DNA of 64,000 nt from Denitromonas sp. (GTDB lineage Bacteria; Pseudomonadota; Gammaproteobacteria; Burkholderiales; Rhodocyclaceae): NCBI RefSeq assembly GCF_034676725.1, contig NZ_JAUCBR010000007.1, forward strand, positions 1-64,000, read 5' to 3'. The notes beneath the pieces are model-generated. The model was not told the DNA's origin and ran no database searches. It saw only the letters and a program-made list of their open reading frames with translations. Position numbers and translations under genes: made by a program. The stretch's first letter is position 1. Every line of letters begins with the position of its first letter. Positions 8,446 to 17,256 of the stretch are shown here, one piece after another.

Positions 8446-8768
8446 ACGCTCGCCTCCGCGCTTGCATTCACGGCGTCCAGAAGCCGCAGAACTGCGTGCG
8501 CGTGCGGCGGATCAGCACGATTCCAGTCCCACGCGACAAGGAACCAGTCGTCCATGTCCGGCGTCCGGTAGCTCTGGCCGCCAAGCCCGGTTTTCACAAA
8601 ACCGATCACATCGTCACCAGCCCGAACCTCATGCCAGTTGTACGGCTTTGTCCTGTCAGGCCAGCGTGGCATCACCGAGCACATGGCTACGCGAGCGAGA
8701 GCCTCCGGGGGCAGGGGAGGCGGCTCGACGTAATCCTGCCTGCCCCAGATGATGTGATTGCCCCTCAT
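8442..8768 (-). CDS. Hypothetical protein
   Basis: 108 residues. Proline-rich N terminus (VEPPPLPPEAL) and several Trp residues (RWPDRTKPYNWHEVRAGDD, FLVAWDWNRADPP). ATGA overlaps on both sides (8768 with the previous stop, 8445 with the next start) show it belongs to a translationally coupled operon. No family recognised. Confidence 0.65.
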   Translation of the reverse strand: MRGNHIIWGRQDYVEPPPLPPEALARVAMCSVMPRWPDRTKPYNWHEVRAGDDVIGFVKTGLGGQSYRTPDMDDWFLVAWDWNRADPPHAHAVLRLLDAVNASAEASV

Positions 8769-8947
8769 GACGCGCCCGCCTTGAGATTGAGGGCCGCACG
8801 CGCCCCATCCAGCAATGCCGCATCCAACCAGACATGCACCATCCCTGAATCAGTTACCACCGGGGCTTGCGCCACGATGGCCTCGACAATCGCCCGCAGC
8901 GCCTTTTCCACGGCATCCGTGGGTTGTTGCTTCGCTTGATCGCTCAT
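8765..8947 (-). CDS. Very small helical protein (60 aa)
   Basis: 60 residues, mostly Ala-rich helix (AVEKALRAIVEAIVAQAP, LLDGARAALNLKAG). Both ends overlap neighbouring genes in ATGA (8944-8947 and 8765-8768), which is the main evidence that it is translated. No function can be assigned. Confidence 0.65.
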   Translation of the reverse strand: MSDQAKQQPTDAVEKALRAIVEAIVAQAPVVTDSGMVHVWLDAALLDGARAALNLKAGAS

Positions 8948-9810
8948 GACGCCTGCACCTCCGGTTTCCAGTCGGTCAGCTTCTTGTCCAGCATCGGCAG
9001 TTCGCGCTCAAGGCTCCCCATCTCCGACTCGATCTCAGCGATGTGGCGGGCGAACACTCGCGACCACAGCGGATCGTCGCGGGTGATCTTCTCGGCCTTG
9101 CCGCTATGGGTGCGCTTCGCCATCAGGTACTCAGGGTGAGTCGCCTGATTGGCGTGCGCGTATTTGAGGCCCGCCAGACGCTCGCGCAGCGTGGCAATCA
9201 GCCACTCCAAGCCCTCGCTCGAAACCTCAAGCGGCTTGAAGCGGATGCCGGGGCAACTGGCGGTCTGCCAGCCTTGACCCGGACGCTGGTAGCCGTGGTG
9301 CGCCATCGTCCCGTGCAGCACGGCGATGGGGCGGAAGCACACCGGGCAGGTCTTGACCACCTTGTTCGGGTTCTCCGGCTTGGCCGGGCCTGTGCTCGGG
9401 GCGCGACCCTTGACCACCTTGTCCTTGAGCGAGGCGACTGCCTGCGACAGCGGCAGCACCTCGGCGCAGTAAGCACGCATGGCATCAACGGCAGGGCCGG
9501 TTGCGGCGCTCTTGGCGACCTTCTTGCTCGCCGCGATGACATCGTGCAGGCCCATGATCGAGATGCTGTCGTAGAGCGCCTGCACGTCCTCGGGCTGCTC
9601 CTGCCACTTGCCTGCATAGAAGTGCGGCTCGCTGACGTGCTTCTTCCAAGCCTCATCAACAATGCGCGACAGGGTGAACTTCACGTCCTGCAAGACCACA
9701 TTGCGAATGGAGCCGGATTCGACCCCTGCAAGCACCTGCTCGACTGCGGCGTCGAATCGCCGTGGCTCACGGACGGTGCCGCGAAGGATGGTGAATTGCT
9801 CAGGCTTCAT
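8944..9810 (-). CDS. Hypothetical protein with a Cys/His zinc-finger-like motif
   Basis: 288 residues. The centre has TCPVCFRPIAV, then MAHHGYQRPG and ASCPGIRF, a C-x2-C...H-H...C pattern typical of a structural zinc site. The N-terminal half is helical (VVLQDVKFTLSRIVDEAWKK); the C terminus is a charged coiled coil (ARHIAEIESEMGSLERELPML). This could be a DNA-associated protein, but no family is recognised. Part of the coupled operon 10293-7807. Confidence 0.75.
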   Translation of the reverse strand: MKPEQFTILRGTVREPRRFDAAVEQVLAGVESGSIRNVVLQDVKFTLSRIVDEAWKKHVSEPHFYAGKWQEQPEDVQALYDSISIMGLHDVIAASKKVAKSAATGPAVDAMRAYCAEVLPLSQAVASLKDKVVKGRAPSTGPAKPENPNKVVKTCPVCFRPIAVLHGTMAHHGYQRPGQGWQTASCPGIRFKPLEVSSEGLEWLIATLRERLAGLKYAHANQATHPEYLMAKRTHSGKAEKITRDDPLWSRVFARHIAEIESEMGSLERELPMLDKKLTDWKPEVQAS

Positions 9811-9822
9811 GGTTGCGTCCTT

Positions 9823-10023
9823 TCAGTACCTGTGAAAACCACCCATTTCGCCCTCGAACTCTGAGAGCAGGGTGTAGAAGGGGCCGCCGACCGCATCCTT
9901 GATGCGCTCCATGTCGGCAATCGAGCAGCAGCTTTTCGCCTGATCCATCAGGCGCTGCGCCTGTTCGTCGGTCATCTCGTCACCCAAGAAGGTGACGATG
10001 TTGAGGATGTCGTCAGCGTCCAT
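9823..10023 (-). CDS. Small acidic hypothetical protein
   Basis: 66 residues starting MDADDILNIVTFLGDEMT. A GGAGG six to seven bases before ATG 10023 supports this start (a second ATG lies one codon upstream). A CC pair (AKSCCSIADMERIKDAVGG) is notable. Between genes 10293-10039 and 9810-8944 in the same operon. Function unknown. Confidence 0.65.
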   Translation of the reverse strand: MDADDILNIVTFLGDEMTDEQAQRLMDQAKSCCSIADMERIKDAVGGPFYTLLSEFEGEMGGFHRY

Positions 10024-10038
10024 CATTTGCCTCCAGTC

Positions 10039-10293
10039 TCAGCTCTTACGGGAAAGCCAGTCCGCACGCAGCGACCGCCATTCCCCAATCCATTGCTCCA
10101 CGGTCAGGTCATTCAGCCGGGTGACATAGACCATTGTTGCGGGCCAGCAGTGGGCATCGCCCTCCATGAAGTAGAAGTAGCCATCCCCTTTGGCCAGCAC
10201 CTCCGCAGCGCCTGCGGCTGCCAACGCAGCATTCACGGCGCGAAAGGTCAGCCGACCCGGCTTTTTATGTTCCACGGCTTTTTTCTCGACCAT
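10039..10293 (-). CDS. Small conserved phage/plasmid-type protein, first gene of its operon
   Basis: 84 residues from ATG 10293 (GGAG nine bases upstream). The segment LAKGDGYFYFMEGDAHCWPATMVYVTRLNDLTVEQW resembles small phage and plasmid proteins of unknown role. An upstream in-frame ATG (10413) overlaps the promoter -10 and is rejected. The gene lies about 110 bases downstream of the minus-strand promoter at 10412-10439. Confidence 0.7.
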   Translation of the reverse strand: MVEKKAVEHKKPGRLTFRAVNAALAAAGAAEVLAKGDGYFYFMEGDAHCWPATMVYVTRLNDLTVEQWIGEWRSLRADWLSRKS

Positions 10294-10408
10294 TTTTCGC
10301 GCTCCCAACTCATTGATATTGCTGCCGTTACTGCTGTTTTGCCGGGCGTCCAGCCCGTGAAACATCGACCCCGGCGACGGTCGTGACGGAGCATCTCCCC
10401 CACTTCTT

Positions 10409-10439
10409 CCCATAATAGCAGTTATGGGAAAAACTACAA
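10409..10439 (-). promoter_or_regulatory. Minus-strand promoter with a 7-bp-arm palindrome
   Basis: TTGTAG (10439-10434), 16-base spacer, TATTAT (10417-10412). A perfect palindrome with arms CCCATAA (10409-10415) and TTATGGG (10422-10428) and a 6-base centre covers the -10 and part of the spacer, so a dimeric repressor is likely. It would drive the operon 10293 to 7807. Confidence 0.65.
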
Positions 10440-10466
10440 GCGGAAGATACTGTTTTGTATCATGTA

Positions 10467-10509
10467 CGTTCGTATATGGATTGACACGAACGAGAACCGA
10501 GCCTACACT
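10467..10509 (+). promoter_or_regulatory. Plus-strand sigma70 promoter with CGTTCGT dyad
   Basis: TTGACA (10481-10486), 17-base spacer, TACACT (10504-10509). An inverted repeat CGTTCGT...ACGAACG with a 12-base gap surrounds the -35, a likely operator. It is divergent from the minus-strand promoter 40 bases away and drives 10547 onward. Confidence 0.7.
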
Positions 10510-10546
10510 GCGACTGTGGCAACATTGTGTGAGGATGGTGGTAAGC

Positions 10547-10810
10547 ATGAGCGATGAGCGTGGCACCGCGACCGTCAAGCCGCTTGAGGTCGGCGACCGG
10601 GTGAACTGGTTGCGCAGCGCCCGTGGCGGGTACGGGTTCATCACGCCCATTGCGGCTGTCGTCCTCAAGATCGGCCCGAAAAGAATTCAGGTGCGCGTTG
10701 CGCAACGCATTGCCGGTGCATGGCAGACCAAGGCGTGCTGGGTTGGGGCCGACAGCCTCAAGCCCCGCGTCGCCCATGTGCCGGAAGTTGATGAGGCTCT
10801 TAACCCATGA
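10547..10810 (+). CDS. Small SH3-like conserved protein
   Basis: 87 residues. LEVGDRVNWLRSARGGYGFITPIAAVV followed by KIGPKRIQVRVAQ and WVGADSLKPR resembles a small beta-barrel (KOW/SH3-like) family common in phages and mobile elements. ATG 10547 lies ~30 bases after the predicted transcription start. The stop overlaps the next start (ATGA). Possibly nucleic-acid binding; this is inference. Confidence 0.7.
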   Translation: MSDERGTATVKPLEVGDRVNWLRSARGGYGFITPIAAVVLKIGPKRIQVRVAQRIAGAWQTKACWVGADSLKPRVAHVPEVDEALNP

Positions 10811-11037
10811 AAACTGCTTACGACCTACTCATGAGCGCCCCAGACGATCAGGTCACGCGCTGCAAGATCGTCATGCGGGCGATCATTGCCGGGAACTGGG
10901 AGGATGCGGCATTCACCCTGAACGCCGCTGCAAATGAAGCCACTGGCGAATGGGCAACCGACGCTAAGGCGTTGGCCGACCACTGCCGCAACATGCAGCC
11001 CAGCGAACATGTTGCACAGGAGGCGAAAGCATCATGA
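10807..11037 (+). CDS. Small helical hypothetical protein
   Basis: 76 residues (MKTAYDLLMSAPDDQVTRCK...). ATGA overlaps at both ends with its neighbours. Predicted all-helical, no cysteine cluster or signal peptide. No family recognised; second gene of the 10547 operon. Confidence 0.65.
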   Translation: MKTAYDLLMSAPDDQVTRCKIVMRAIIAGNWEDAAFTLNAAANEATGEWATDAKALADHCRNMQPSEHVAQEAKAS

Positions 11038-11438
11038 GCACATCCAAGCACATGCTCCCGGAAGTCGTTGAGAAGCACTGCGGTCGCATCAATACCGACA
11101 TCCTCTCTGGCTGGGAAAAAGGGATCGGCCCAATGCGCAAGGTTGGCGGTCGTCTTCGTGACCACTACGCACCTGAGCATCTGAATGGGCAACGGTACTG
11201 GGACTGGAAAACCGGCTACGACGAAGGCAAGCGGTACAAGGCCATATACATGCGCAAGTGCGTTCACTTCTCGGGCTGGAACGCGGATGGCGAGGTTGTG
11301 ATTCGGCGAACCGGATGGAGTGTTCCTCGCGGGGAAATCGTGACCCAGATGGAGCGGAAAGGCTGCTCCGGCGATGTCACGGTTTACTACTTCAACGAGA
11401 ACGGCGAGATCGTGCGCACCGTGAAGTGCGGCATTTAG
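11034..11438 (+). CDS. Hypothetical protein
   Basis: 134 residues, aromatic-rich (GQRYWDWKTGYDEGKRYKAI) with a beta-rich C terminus (VTVYYFNENGEIVRTVKC). Starts in ATGA overlap with the upstream gene; the next gene follows nine bases after the stop. No recognised domain. Confidence 0.65.
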   Translation: MSTSKHMLPEVVEKHCGRINTDILSGWEKGIGPMRKVGGRLRDHYAPEHLNGQRYWDWKTGYDEGKRYKAIYMRKCVHFSGWNADGEVVIRRTGWSVPRGEIVTQMERKGCSGDVTVYYFNENGEIVRTVKCGI

Positions 11439-11447
11439 GAAAGAACA

Positions 11448-14400
11448 ATGGACGAAATCATCAAGCACGAACCCGGCACCGAGCGAATCAGCCGCTTCCA
11501 GTCCCTTCAAACCGGACAGTATTGGCGGGCCTTGCAGCCGATCCCCGGCGAAGGCATCGACGAAGGCACCGTACTCCTGATCCAGTCGATCCGCTGGGTC
11601 GATGACGCCGCGCATACCATCATCCTGCGCCCTCACCCGAGCAAGATCGGCACCGACACCACCCTGAAAATCCCGCAGGAAGACGGCTCTGTGCGCGAAC
11701 GCTGGTTCCGCTACACGGAGCACCGTTTCCTGCTGAAAGACTTTCTGGCCCAGTTCGAGTACGAGCCAGATCATCAGGCGGTACGCAGCGGCGAGGTTCG
11801 CGAGGTGCAGGGGCGCATCAACGCCCTGCAATCCGAACTGCTCGAAGCCCAGAGCAACCCGGCGCTGCTCGCCCGCGTGGTCGAAGACAAGCTCCGCGAG
11901 CAGCAAGCGACTGAGACGCCCGAAGAAACCGACGAGGGTACAGAGGTTGTCCCGACATCCCCCGTGGAGCCGGGGCAGAGCCTTGTCAGCATCGCCACCG
12001 GCACCGTTGCCGACGCCATCGGCACCGGCATCACGCCCGAGGCTATCGCATCTCTCAAGCAGGCCGCTGGCCGCGAGCACCAGATCGCGACCATCAAGTC
12101 GCAGTGGATTCAGGGCAAGACCGGCGAGATTGCCGCCACGATCAAGGCGCTGACCCCTTACTACGAAGAACAGGCCGCCGCTGCGCTCGCGCAGACGGAG
12201 GATGTCCGCACCTACGTGGCGAAGCTGATGGAGGGGATCGAATCGCTCGATCTCTACGTGGGCAAGGATGTGGAAGTCACCACCATCCGCGAAGGCGAAC
12301 CCGCACCCAGCGACCAGCCGCTGACCTTCGTCCAGAAGAAACTGATGATGGACGAAGAACTCGCGGTATGGGCGGACATCGACGAGTGGTTCGACTTCTC
12401 CAAGGAGCATCTGTTTTTCGAGGCACTGGGCAAGCACGACTCTTTGGTTCGCCAGATATTCCCGACCGAACGGTGCGTGCTGGTGATGGCAACCACGCGC
12501 AGATACATCGACTATGGGGATAAGTGGACGAACAACGCCCGGAACCAAGAGAACCGCAAGGTGTTCCTGCTGGTTCGCAACGGCATGAATATCCACCGGG
12601 TCTTTTCGCCCGTGGAAAGCCATCTCGGAAGCGCCCGCCTGTTCCCGTCGCGTGACGAGCAGGACGGCATCTTCCGGGGTATGGATGGTAGCCAGATCAA
12701 GTTCGAGGACGTGGCCTACACCGACCGCCTCGCGGCGCACGAGCGGTTCGCGCTGCACTACAAACGCTTCCTGCTGCTGGTCTGCGGCCTCGACCACAGG
12801 CTCAAGCTGTTTGGCGACTTCTACGAAGGCCCGGCCAGCTTGAATTTCGTCTCGCTCGACTTCCAAGAGAAGCACTGCCGATTCCTGCACGATGATGACG
12901 GCTCGGCCATGCTGCCCGGCGAGAAACGCACTCCGCTGAATGAGTGGATCGCCGAGAAGAATGCCTACCTCCGCTCCGGCTCGCGGGTGCTGTGCAACTG
13001 GTTCGAGGTCATGAACCCGAACACAGCCCCTGCCGCTTGCAAGACCGAACGCGGTGGCGATCGCTTCGACCGCCGCTACTGCCCTGCCGAGCGCATGAGC
13101 GTCGCCATCGCCTACCGTGACGGCCAGTCGCTGTGCGTCGATGTGGCGGTCAGCGGACGCACGTACAACTGGGAAGACCGCAGCTTCAACTGCAAGGTCA
13201 ATCTCACCAAGTTCAAGAACGGCCACTGGGACTACACCGATCAACCGTTTCTTTGTCTGGATGCCGTGCAGCCCGAGGAACTGCACTGGTACATCCACAA
13301 CCGCGACACCCGCCGCGACCACCTCTCCTACATCCGCTTTTTCAAGCACGCCTTGAAGTTCCTGCGGGAAGAACTGGCGAGCGAGCAGGACACCCGTCAG
13401 CGTCTTGCTCAGGCGTTGGCTGAGGGAGCCATCGCCACGGGCGACGAAGCGTCCGCGATCATCCATCAAGCGGTGATCGCGTGGCGTGCGGCCAACCGTG
13501 GCAAGCCCCTGCCCCGGTTCGAGCATGGCGCTGCACCCGCCGCGTGGAAGTCGTTGCTCGACCAGATGTACATGCTGGCCGGTGAGGGCCAGCGGCAGGC
13601 CGAGGATGTCGCCGCCTTCGTCTCCGAACTGGGCTACGCGCCGCTGCGCCTCGTCCTGTCAGGCGGGGCAAAGCTGGTGATCTACGCAGCCCCCACGCTG
13701 GCCGAGCAAGACAACCGCATCGAGCCTCATGCGTGGGTGCATCGAATCACCGTTGAGCGCGGCAAGACGCGCTACGCCGAGAAGTCTCGGCGCTGGGCCA
13801 CACTGCCCAAAGCAGCCGCGTCCGAGACGACGCTTCATCAGTGGCCGCAAGCCGAGGACTGGGCCGACAAGACCTCCGTATTCCAGAGCTTCGAGCGCAA
13901 GCAGGAACTGTTCGCTGCCGCCACCGGCTTCGCAGAACGGCTCAAGCCGTTCTGCGGCCCGATGGATGCGACCACGCACGCACGCGAATTCGCCCTGTGG
14001 AGCGACCTGCGCGATGACCTGTTGTCGGACTCGAAGTACGTCCGCAACCCGGACTTCGCCGTGCCGTTCGGCATGGTCTACTACCCGCGCAGCAAGGAAC
14101 TCCGCTTCCTCTGCGTAGGCTCGTGGAAGCCCCATGCCGTCCTCTATCAACTGGCACCGGATGAGGTGTCCCGCGACCGCATCCGCGCCCGCTACACCAA
14201 GCCATACGCCGACAAGGGCCATGCCCAGCGCAGCTTCCAGAGCGATGTGGATGATCGCTATCCGTGGGCACTGCTCGAAACCACCATCACGCTCGCCGAC
14301 TCGCGCTTCGAGAACTACGTCCACGGCCAAGCTGGGGTCTATGTCAGCAATGCCGATGGCCGCAAGTCCGTCGAGCCGCTGTTGGAGCAATGGTTCGGCA

Positions 14401-14819
14401 ACTGGATGCAGGACGCCGACAAGGCAGGCGCACGCTACTGGATCGCGGATGGGACGCTCAACGACAGCGGGGAACTGATCTTCGACCAGTTGCTCGGCGT
14501 CCACCTGCCCGACAACTACGCGCCCGTGGCCGTGATGGAGATCGAGCTTCGTGGCGACACCACCCCGCCCGACCTCACCCACTGGTTCGACATCTGCCCC
14601 ATCGGCACCAAGACCGAAGCCTTGGTGGAAGGCATCGCCCACAGTGGCTACAGCAGCCGCCCGCACAGCCTGCTTTCGCCCGAGCACGCTCGTGACTTCA
14701 TTCAGAAGCAAGCCGCAGCCAACGGGGCTATCGCCCGCGCCGCAGCCGAAGTTGCCAACGCAGCCCCAACGCCGCATGGCATTGAGCGGTGGTTCATTGC
14801 CCCCAAAGAATCAGCATAA
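11448..14819 (+). CDS. Large (1123 aa) plasmid protein of unknown function
   Basis: ATG 11448 follows AGGAAAGAACA. The N-terminal ~110 residues are beta-rich, residues ~110-180 are charged and coiled (QGRINALQSELLEAQSNPAL, then an acidic ETPEETDEGTEV linker), and the remainder is one long globular region with a conserved-looking core (FALHYKRFLLLVCGLDHRL, PEELHWYIHNRDTRRDHLSY). I see no Walker motifs, nuclease, protease or methyltransferase signature, no signal peptide and no membrane helix, so it is probably cytoplasmic. It sits immediately upstream of the KfrA-like gene, so a structural or DNA-organising role is possible. Confidence 0.8.
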   Translation: MDEIIKHEPGTERISRFQSLQTGQYWRALQPIPGEGIDEGTVLLIQSIRWVDDAAHTIILRPHPSKIGTDTTLKIPQEDGSVRERWFRYTEHRFLLKDFLAQFEYEPDHQAVRSGEVREVQGRINALQSELLEAQSNPALLARVVEDKLREQQATETPEETDEGTEVVPTSPVEPGQSLVSIATGTVADAIGTGITPEAIASLKQAAGREHQIATIKSQWIQGKTGEIAATIKALTPYYEEQAAAALAQTEDVRTYVAKLMEGIESLDLYVGKDVEVTTIREGEPAPSDQPLTFVQKKLMMDEELAVWADIDEWFDFSKEHLFFEALGKHDSLVRQIFPTERCVLVMATTRRYIDYGDKWTNNARNQENRKVFLLVRNGMNIHRVFSPVESHLGSARLFPSRDEQDGIFRGMDGSQIKFEDVAYTDRLAAHERFALHYKRFLLLVCGLDHRLKLFGDFYEGPASLNFVSLDFQEKHCRFLHDDDGSAMLPGEKRTPLNEWIAEKNAYLRSGSRVLCNWFEVMNPNTAPAACKTERGGDRFDRRYCPAERMSVAIAYRDGQSLCVDVAVSGRTYNWEDRSFNCKVNLTKFKNGHWDYTDQPFLCLDAVQPEELHWYIHNRDTRRDHLSYIRFFKHALKFLREELASEQDTRQRLAQALAEGAIATGDEASAIIHQAVIAWRAANRGKPLPRFEHGAAPAAWKSLLDQMYMLAGEGQRQAEDVAAFVSELGYAPLRLVLSGGAKLVIYAAPTLAEQDNRIEPHAWVHRITVERGKTRYAEKSRRWATLPKAAASETTLHQWPQAEDWADKTSVFQSFERKQELFAAATGFAERLKPFCGPMDATTHAREFALWSDLRDDLLSDSKYVRNPDFAVPFGMVYYPRSKELRFLCVGSWKPHAVLYQLAPDEVSRDRIRARYTKPYADKGHAQRSFQSDVDDRYPWALLETTITLADSRFENYVHGQAGVYVSNADGRKSVEPLLEQWFGNWMQDADKAGARYWIADGTLNDSGELIFDQLLGVHLPDNYAPVAVMEIELRGDTTPPDLTHWFDICPIGTKTEALVEGIAHSGYSSRPHSLLSPEHARDFIQKQAAANGAIARAAAEVANAAPTPHGIERWFIAPKESA

Positions 14820-14829
14820 GAGTACCCAA

Positions 14830-15810
14830 ATGAGCGACCTCCAAGACCTCCGCACCACACTGGCATCATCTCCCGACTGGGACAGTCTCAATGCCTACGA
14901 GATGACCAAACGCTGCTGCGCTGAACTCACCAAGCGCGGACAACGGCTACCAAGCTGGATGAACATTCGAGACATCATCGGCAAGGGCAGCGCCAACGAC
15001 ATCAACCGGGGCAAGGAGGACTTCCGCCGCGAGCACGGCGACGCGCTGCGCAAGATGAGCGGATTCGTCAAGGGCGTACCGGAAGCCCTTGCTCCGCACA
15101 TCCTCGGCTTCTGGACAGCCGCCATCTCTCTGGTGCGCGAAGAGTTCGATGGGCAAGTAGCAGAGTGGCAGGCACAGATCGAGCGGGCCGAGGCCGCCGT
15201 TGCCCATGCAGAAGATGAGCGGGATCGGGCCGTCAGCCGTGCCGAAGCCTTGCAGGGACAGATCGCCGGTCTTCAAGAGGCAATGAACACCCTCCAAGGC
15301 CGGGTCGATACGGAACGCGCAGCACGGGAGCAGGCAGAGCGGATGTTCGAGTCCAACCGGCAGGAACTGGCCGGACAGCGCGACGAGCTACGTGCCGCAC
15401 TCGCCCACTCACAGCAGGAACTGAGCGACGCGATCACGCGCCTCGAAGGCGTCGAGAAGCACTCGCTGCTGGAGATCGACCGCGCCCGCACCGAGGCGCA
15501 GAACAAGATCGCCAGCATCGAAGCGAAAGCCAAGCGGGAGAGCACCGATTACACGCTGGAGATGGCTCGCGTGAACAATCAGCTTCGCGATCTACGCGCC
15601 CAGCTTGCCAGCGCAACCCAGCAAACAGCCTTGCAGGAGCAGGAGAACACCTCGATGCGCGAGCGCCTTCAACGCGCCGAAGGTCAGGCCGACCATCTGG
15701 CGTCGGAAAACGCCCGGCTGGTCGCGGCCTTGCAGGAGGCCGTTTCCGCCCAGCGTCCGGCGCTACGTGGCAAGTCCGCAGTCATAAAAAAGCGCAGACC
15801 ACCCCGCTAA
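14830..15810 (+). CDS. kfrA: KfrA-like DNA-binding coiled-coil protein
   Basis: 326 residues. The first ~70 residues match the KfrA N-terminal DNA-binding pattern (YEMTKRCCAELTKRGQRLPS, then IIGKGSANDINRGKEDF). Residues ~110-310 are an almost continuous coiled coil (QIERAEAAVAHAEDERDRAV, LQGQIAGLQEAMNTLQGRVD), and the C terminus is basic (AVIKKRRPPR). KfrA proteins are plasmid-encoded autoregulators with filament-like tails implicated in stable inheritance. The ATG has only a weak upstream AAGAG. The operator promoter for the next operon begins a few bases after its stop. Confidence 0.82.
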   Translation: MSDLQDLRTTLASSPDWDSLNAYEMTKRCCAELTKRGQRLPSWMNIRDIIGKGSANDINRGKEDFRREHGDALRKMSGFVKGVPEALAPHILGFWTAAISLVREEFDGQVAEWQAQIERAEAAVAHAEDERDRAVSRAEALQGQIAGLQEAMNTLQGRVDTERAAREQAERMFESNRQELAGQRDELRAALAHSQQELSDAITRLEGVEKHSLLEIDRARTEAQNKIASIEAKAKRESTDYTLEMARVNNQLRDLRAQLASATQQTALQEQENTSMRERLQRAEGQADHLASENARLVAALQEAVSAQRPALRGKSAVIKKRRPPR

Positions 15811-15815
15811 AGGCA

Positions 15816-15844
15816 TTGACGCATGATGGACTATAATCCATACT
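15816..15844 (+). promoter_or_regulatory. Promoter with palindromic operator (perfect ATGGA/TCCAT arms)
   Basis: TTGACG (15816-15821), 17-base spacer, CATACT (15839-15844). The operator ATGGACTATAATCCAT (15826-15841) has perfect 5-bp arms around a 6-base centre and fills the spacer as at 7785-7800 and 38802-38817. Drives 15883 onward. Confidence 0.75.
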
Positions 15845-15882
15845 GACCATCATGAATCTAAACTTTTAACAGGGCAATCGAA

Positions 15883-16224
15883 ATGGAAGCCGAAAAAGCT
15901 GCATGGTGCATCGCGATTACATTTGCCGACCCCGTGAGCAAAGTGTTTGTGACACTGGGCGGTGCGGGATGGGCATCACGGGCGGAGCGCGATCAAGAAT
16001 GGGCAAAGATTCCTGCCTCCCCATTCAATCCGAAGCACCCGGACAACCTGTTCGCCGACAAGCTCGACCGTAACGGTGATCGGCTCGAAGAACGACCGAT
16101 CACCGTGGCAACCGTGGAAGCACTGCTCGGCAAGCCGCTTGATGTCCTGATCGCAGAGGGCCGCGCTTCGGTCTGCTCTGTTCTCCCTCGCTTTTGCAAT
16201 CATCCAGAAGGAGTCTGCCCGTGA
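15883..16224 (+). CDS. Hypothetical protein, first gene of the 15.9-21.6 kb operon
   Basis: 113 residues starting MEAEKAAWCIAITFADP. AGGGC lies eight bases before ATG. Beta-alpha layout, no signal peptide; C-terminal cysteines (VCSVLPRFCNHPEGVC). Its TGA overlaps the GTG of the next gene. Function unknown. Confidence 0.65.
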   Translation: MEAEKAAWCIAITFADPVSKVFVTLGGAGWASRAERDQEWAKIPASPFNPKHPDNLFADKLDRNGDRLEERPITVATVEALLGKPLDVLIAEGRASVCSVLPRFCNHPEGVCP

Positions 16225-16694
16225 AGAAACTTGCCCTTTTTGTCGTAGCCGCGCTGGCCTGCACCTCCGCGATGGCGCAGATGCCCGTCCCGCTGCTCGA
16301 CAATGATGCTGTAGCCAACCCGGAGCAGTGGAAGATCGCCGCGCCCATCGTGCAGGCCGGACTGGAATGCCGTCAGCAGATCAACCCGGATAACCCGGCT
16401 CTTCGCCCTCTACTCCCCAGCAACGATGCCGGGCAGTGGGAGCTTGTGCCGCCCAAGGGGTTTGCTGTCTTCGGACTGCCCGTCCAGTCGATCACGATCT
16501 ATATCGACCCGGACGGCGAAATGGGCGCGAGCTACACCGCATCGGTGGCGGCTCCCAAGGCCGCAGCCATCAAGGCCGCCAAGCTCAACGGTCAGCGCAA
16601 GACCAAGATCGGCAGCCTGATGGCAGAGCAAGGCAGTCGCCCCTCGCTGACCGACATTACCTGCACGGTCAGCGGCTCCCGCGAAACCGAATAA
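16221..16694 (+). CDS. Secreted hypothetical protein
   Basis: 157 residues from GTG 16221, AAGGAG eight bases upstream and GTGA overlap with the previous stop. The N terminus (KKLALFVVAALACTSAMAQ) is a signal peptide cleaved after AMA. The mature part has two widely spaced cysteines (ECRQQ, DITCTVSG) that could form a disulfide in the periplasm. Size, context and a central PVQSITIYIDPDGEMGASY segment parallel the next gene (FGRPVTKISIHRGMNADGDF), so the two are probably distant paralogues. Confidence 0.75.
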   Translation: MKKLALFVVAALACTSAMAQMPVPLLDNDAVANPEQWKIAAPIVQAGLECRQQINPDNPALRPLLPSNDAGQWELVPPKGFAVFGLPVQSITIYIDPDGEMGASYTASVAAPKAAAIKAAKLNGQRKTKIGSLMAEQGSRPSLTDITCTVSGSRETE

Positions 16695-16710
16695 CCCAGA
16701 AGGACATCAC

Positions 16711-17250
16711 ATGAAAATCAAGCAACTTGTCGTCGCCATCGCCGCTCTCGCAGTCGCAGCCGCAGCACAGGCGAGCGATTCTCCCGCCGTCGCCAAAGCC
16801 AAGCTGGAGAAGGTTCTGACCTGCGAACAGGGGGCCGACCCGGAAGAAGTCGCCACCCTCATCAAGACGCTGGGCGGCCTGTCTATCGTGCAAGCATCCC
16901 CTCTGTCTGATGCGGAATACACCGTGCCGAACCCGGTTGAGCTTTTCGGTCGCCCGGTAACGAAAATCTCCATCCATCGCGGCATGAATGCCGATGGCGA
17001 TTTCAACGAGTACGGTGCCCTCTTCTCCGGCGAATCCATCGACACCGTTGCCAAGATCGCGGGGATCAGCCCGGACGCCGCTGGCACCTACCGTAAAGAG
17101 GTTGGTGGTCACGATCTGATTCTTCGTCCCGAGGCCGGAGCCACCTACATCACCTGCGCGAACGATGTCCGCACCATCGTGAAGACCATCAAGCGCACCG
17201 CGAAGAATGTGGGCAAGGCGATCAACGAAGCCACCACCAAGAAGGAGTAA
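16711..17250 (+). CDS. Secreted hypothetical protein, likely paralogue of the upstream gene
   Basis: 179 residues, GAAGGA before ATG. Signal peptide KIKQLVVAIAALAVAAAAQA. The mature protein has LTCEQGADPEEVATLI and a late cysteine (YITCANDVRT), matching the two-cysteine layout of the preceding protein, and ends in a basic helix (TIKRTAKNVGKAINEATTKK). Periplasmic role unknown. Confidence 0.75.
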   Translation: MKIKQLVVAIAALAVAAAAQASDSPAVAKAKLEKVLTCEQGADPEEVATLIKTLGGLSIVQASPLSDAEYTVPNPVELFGRPVTKISIHRGMNADGDFNEYGALFSGESIDTVAKIAGISPDAAGTYRKEVGGHDLILRPEAGATYITCANDVRTIVKTIKRTAKNVGKAINEATTKKE

Positions 17251-17256
17251 GCGGAC

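Noticed and set aside
10848..13526. 892-codon minus-strand open frame
   Set aside because: Antisense shadow of the 1123-residue gene; no start signal and no recognisable domain.
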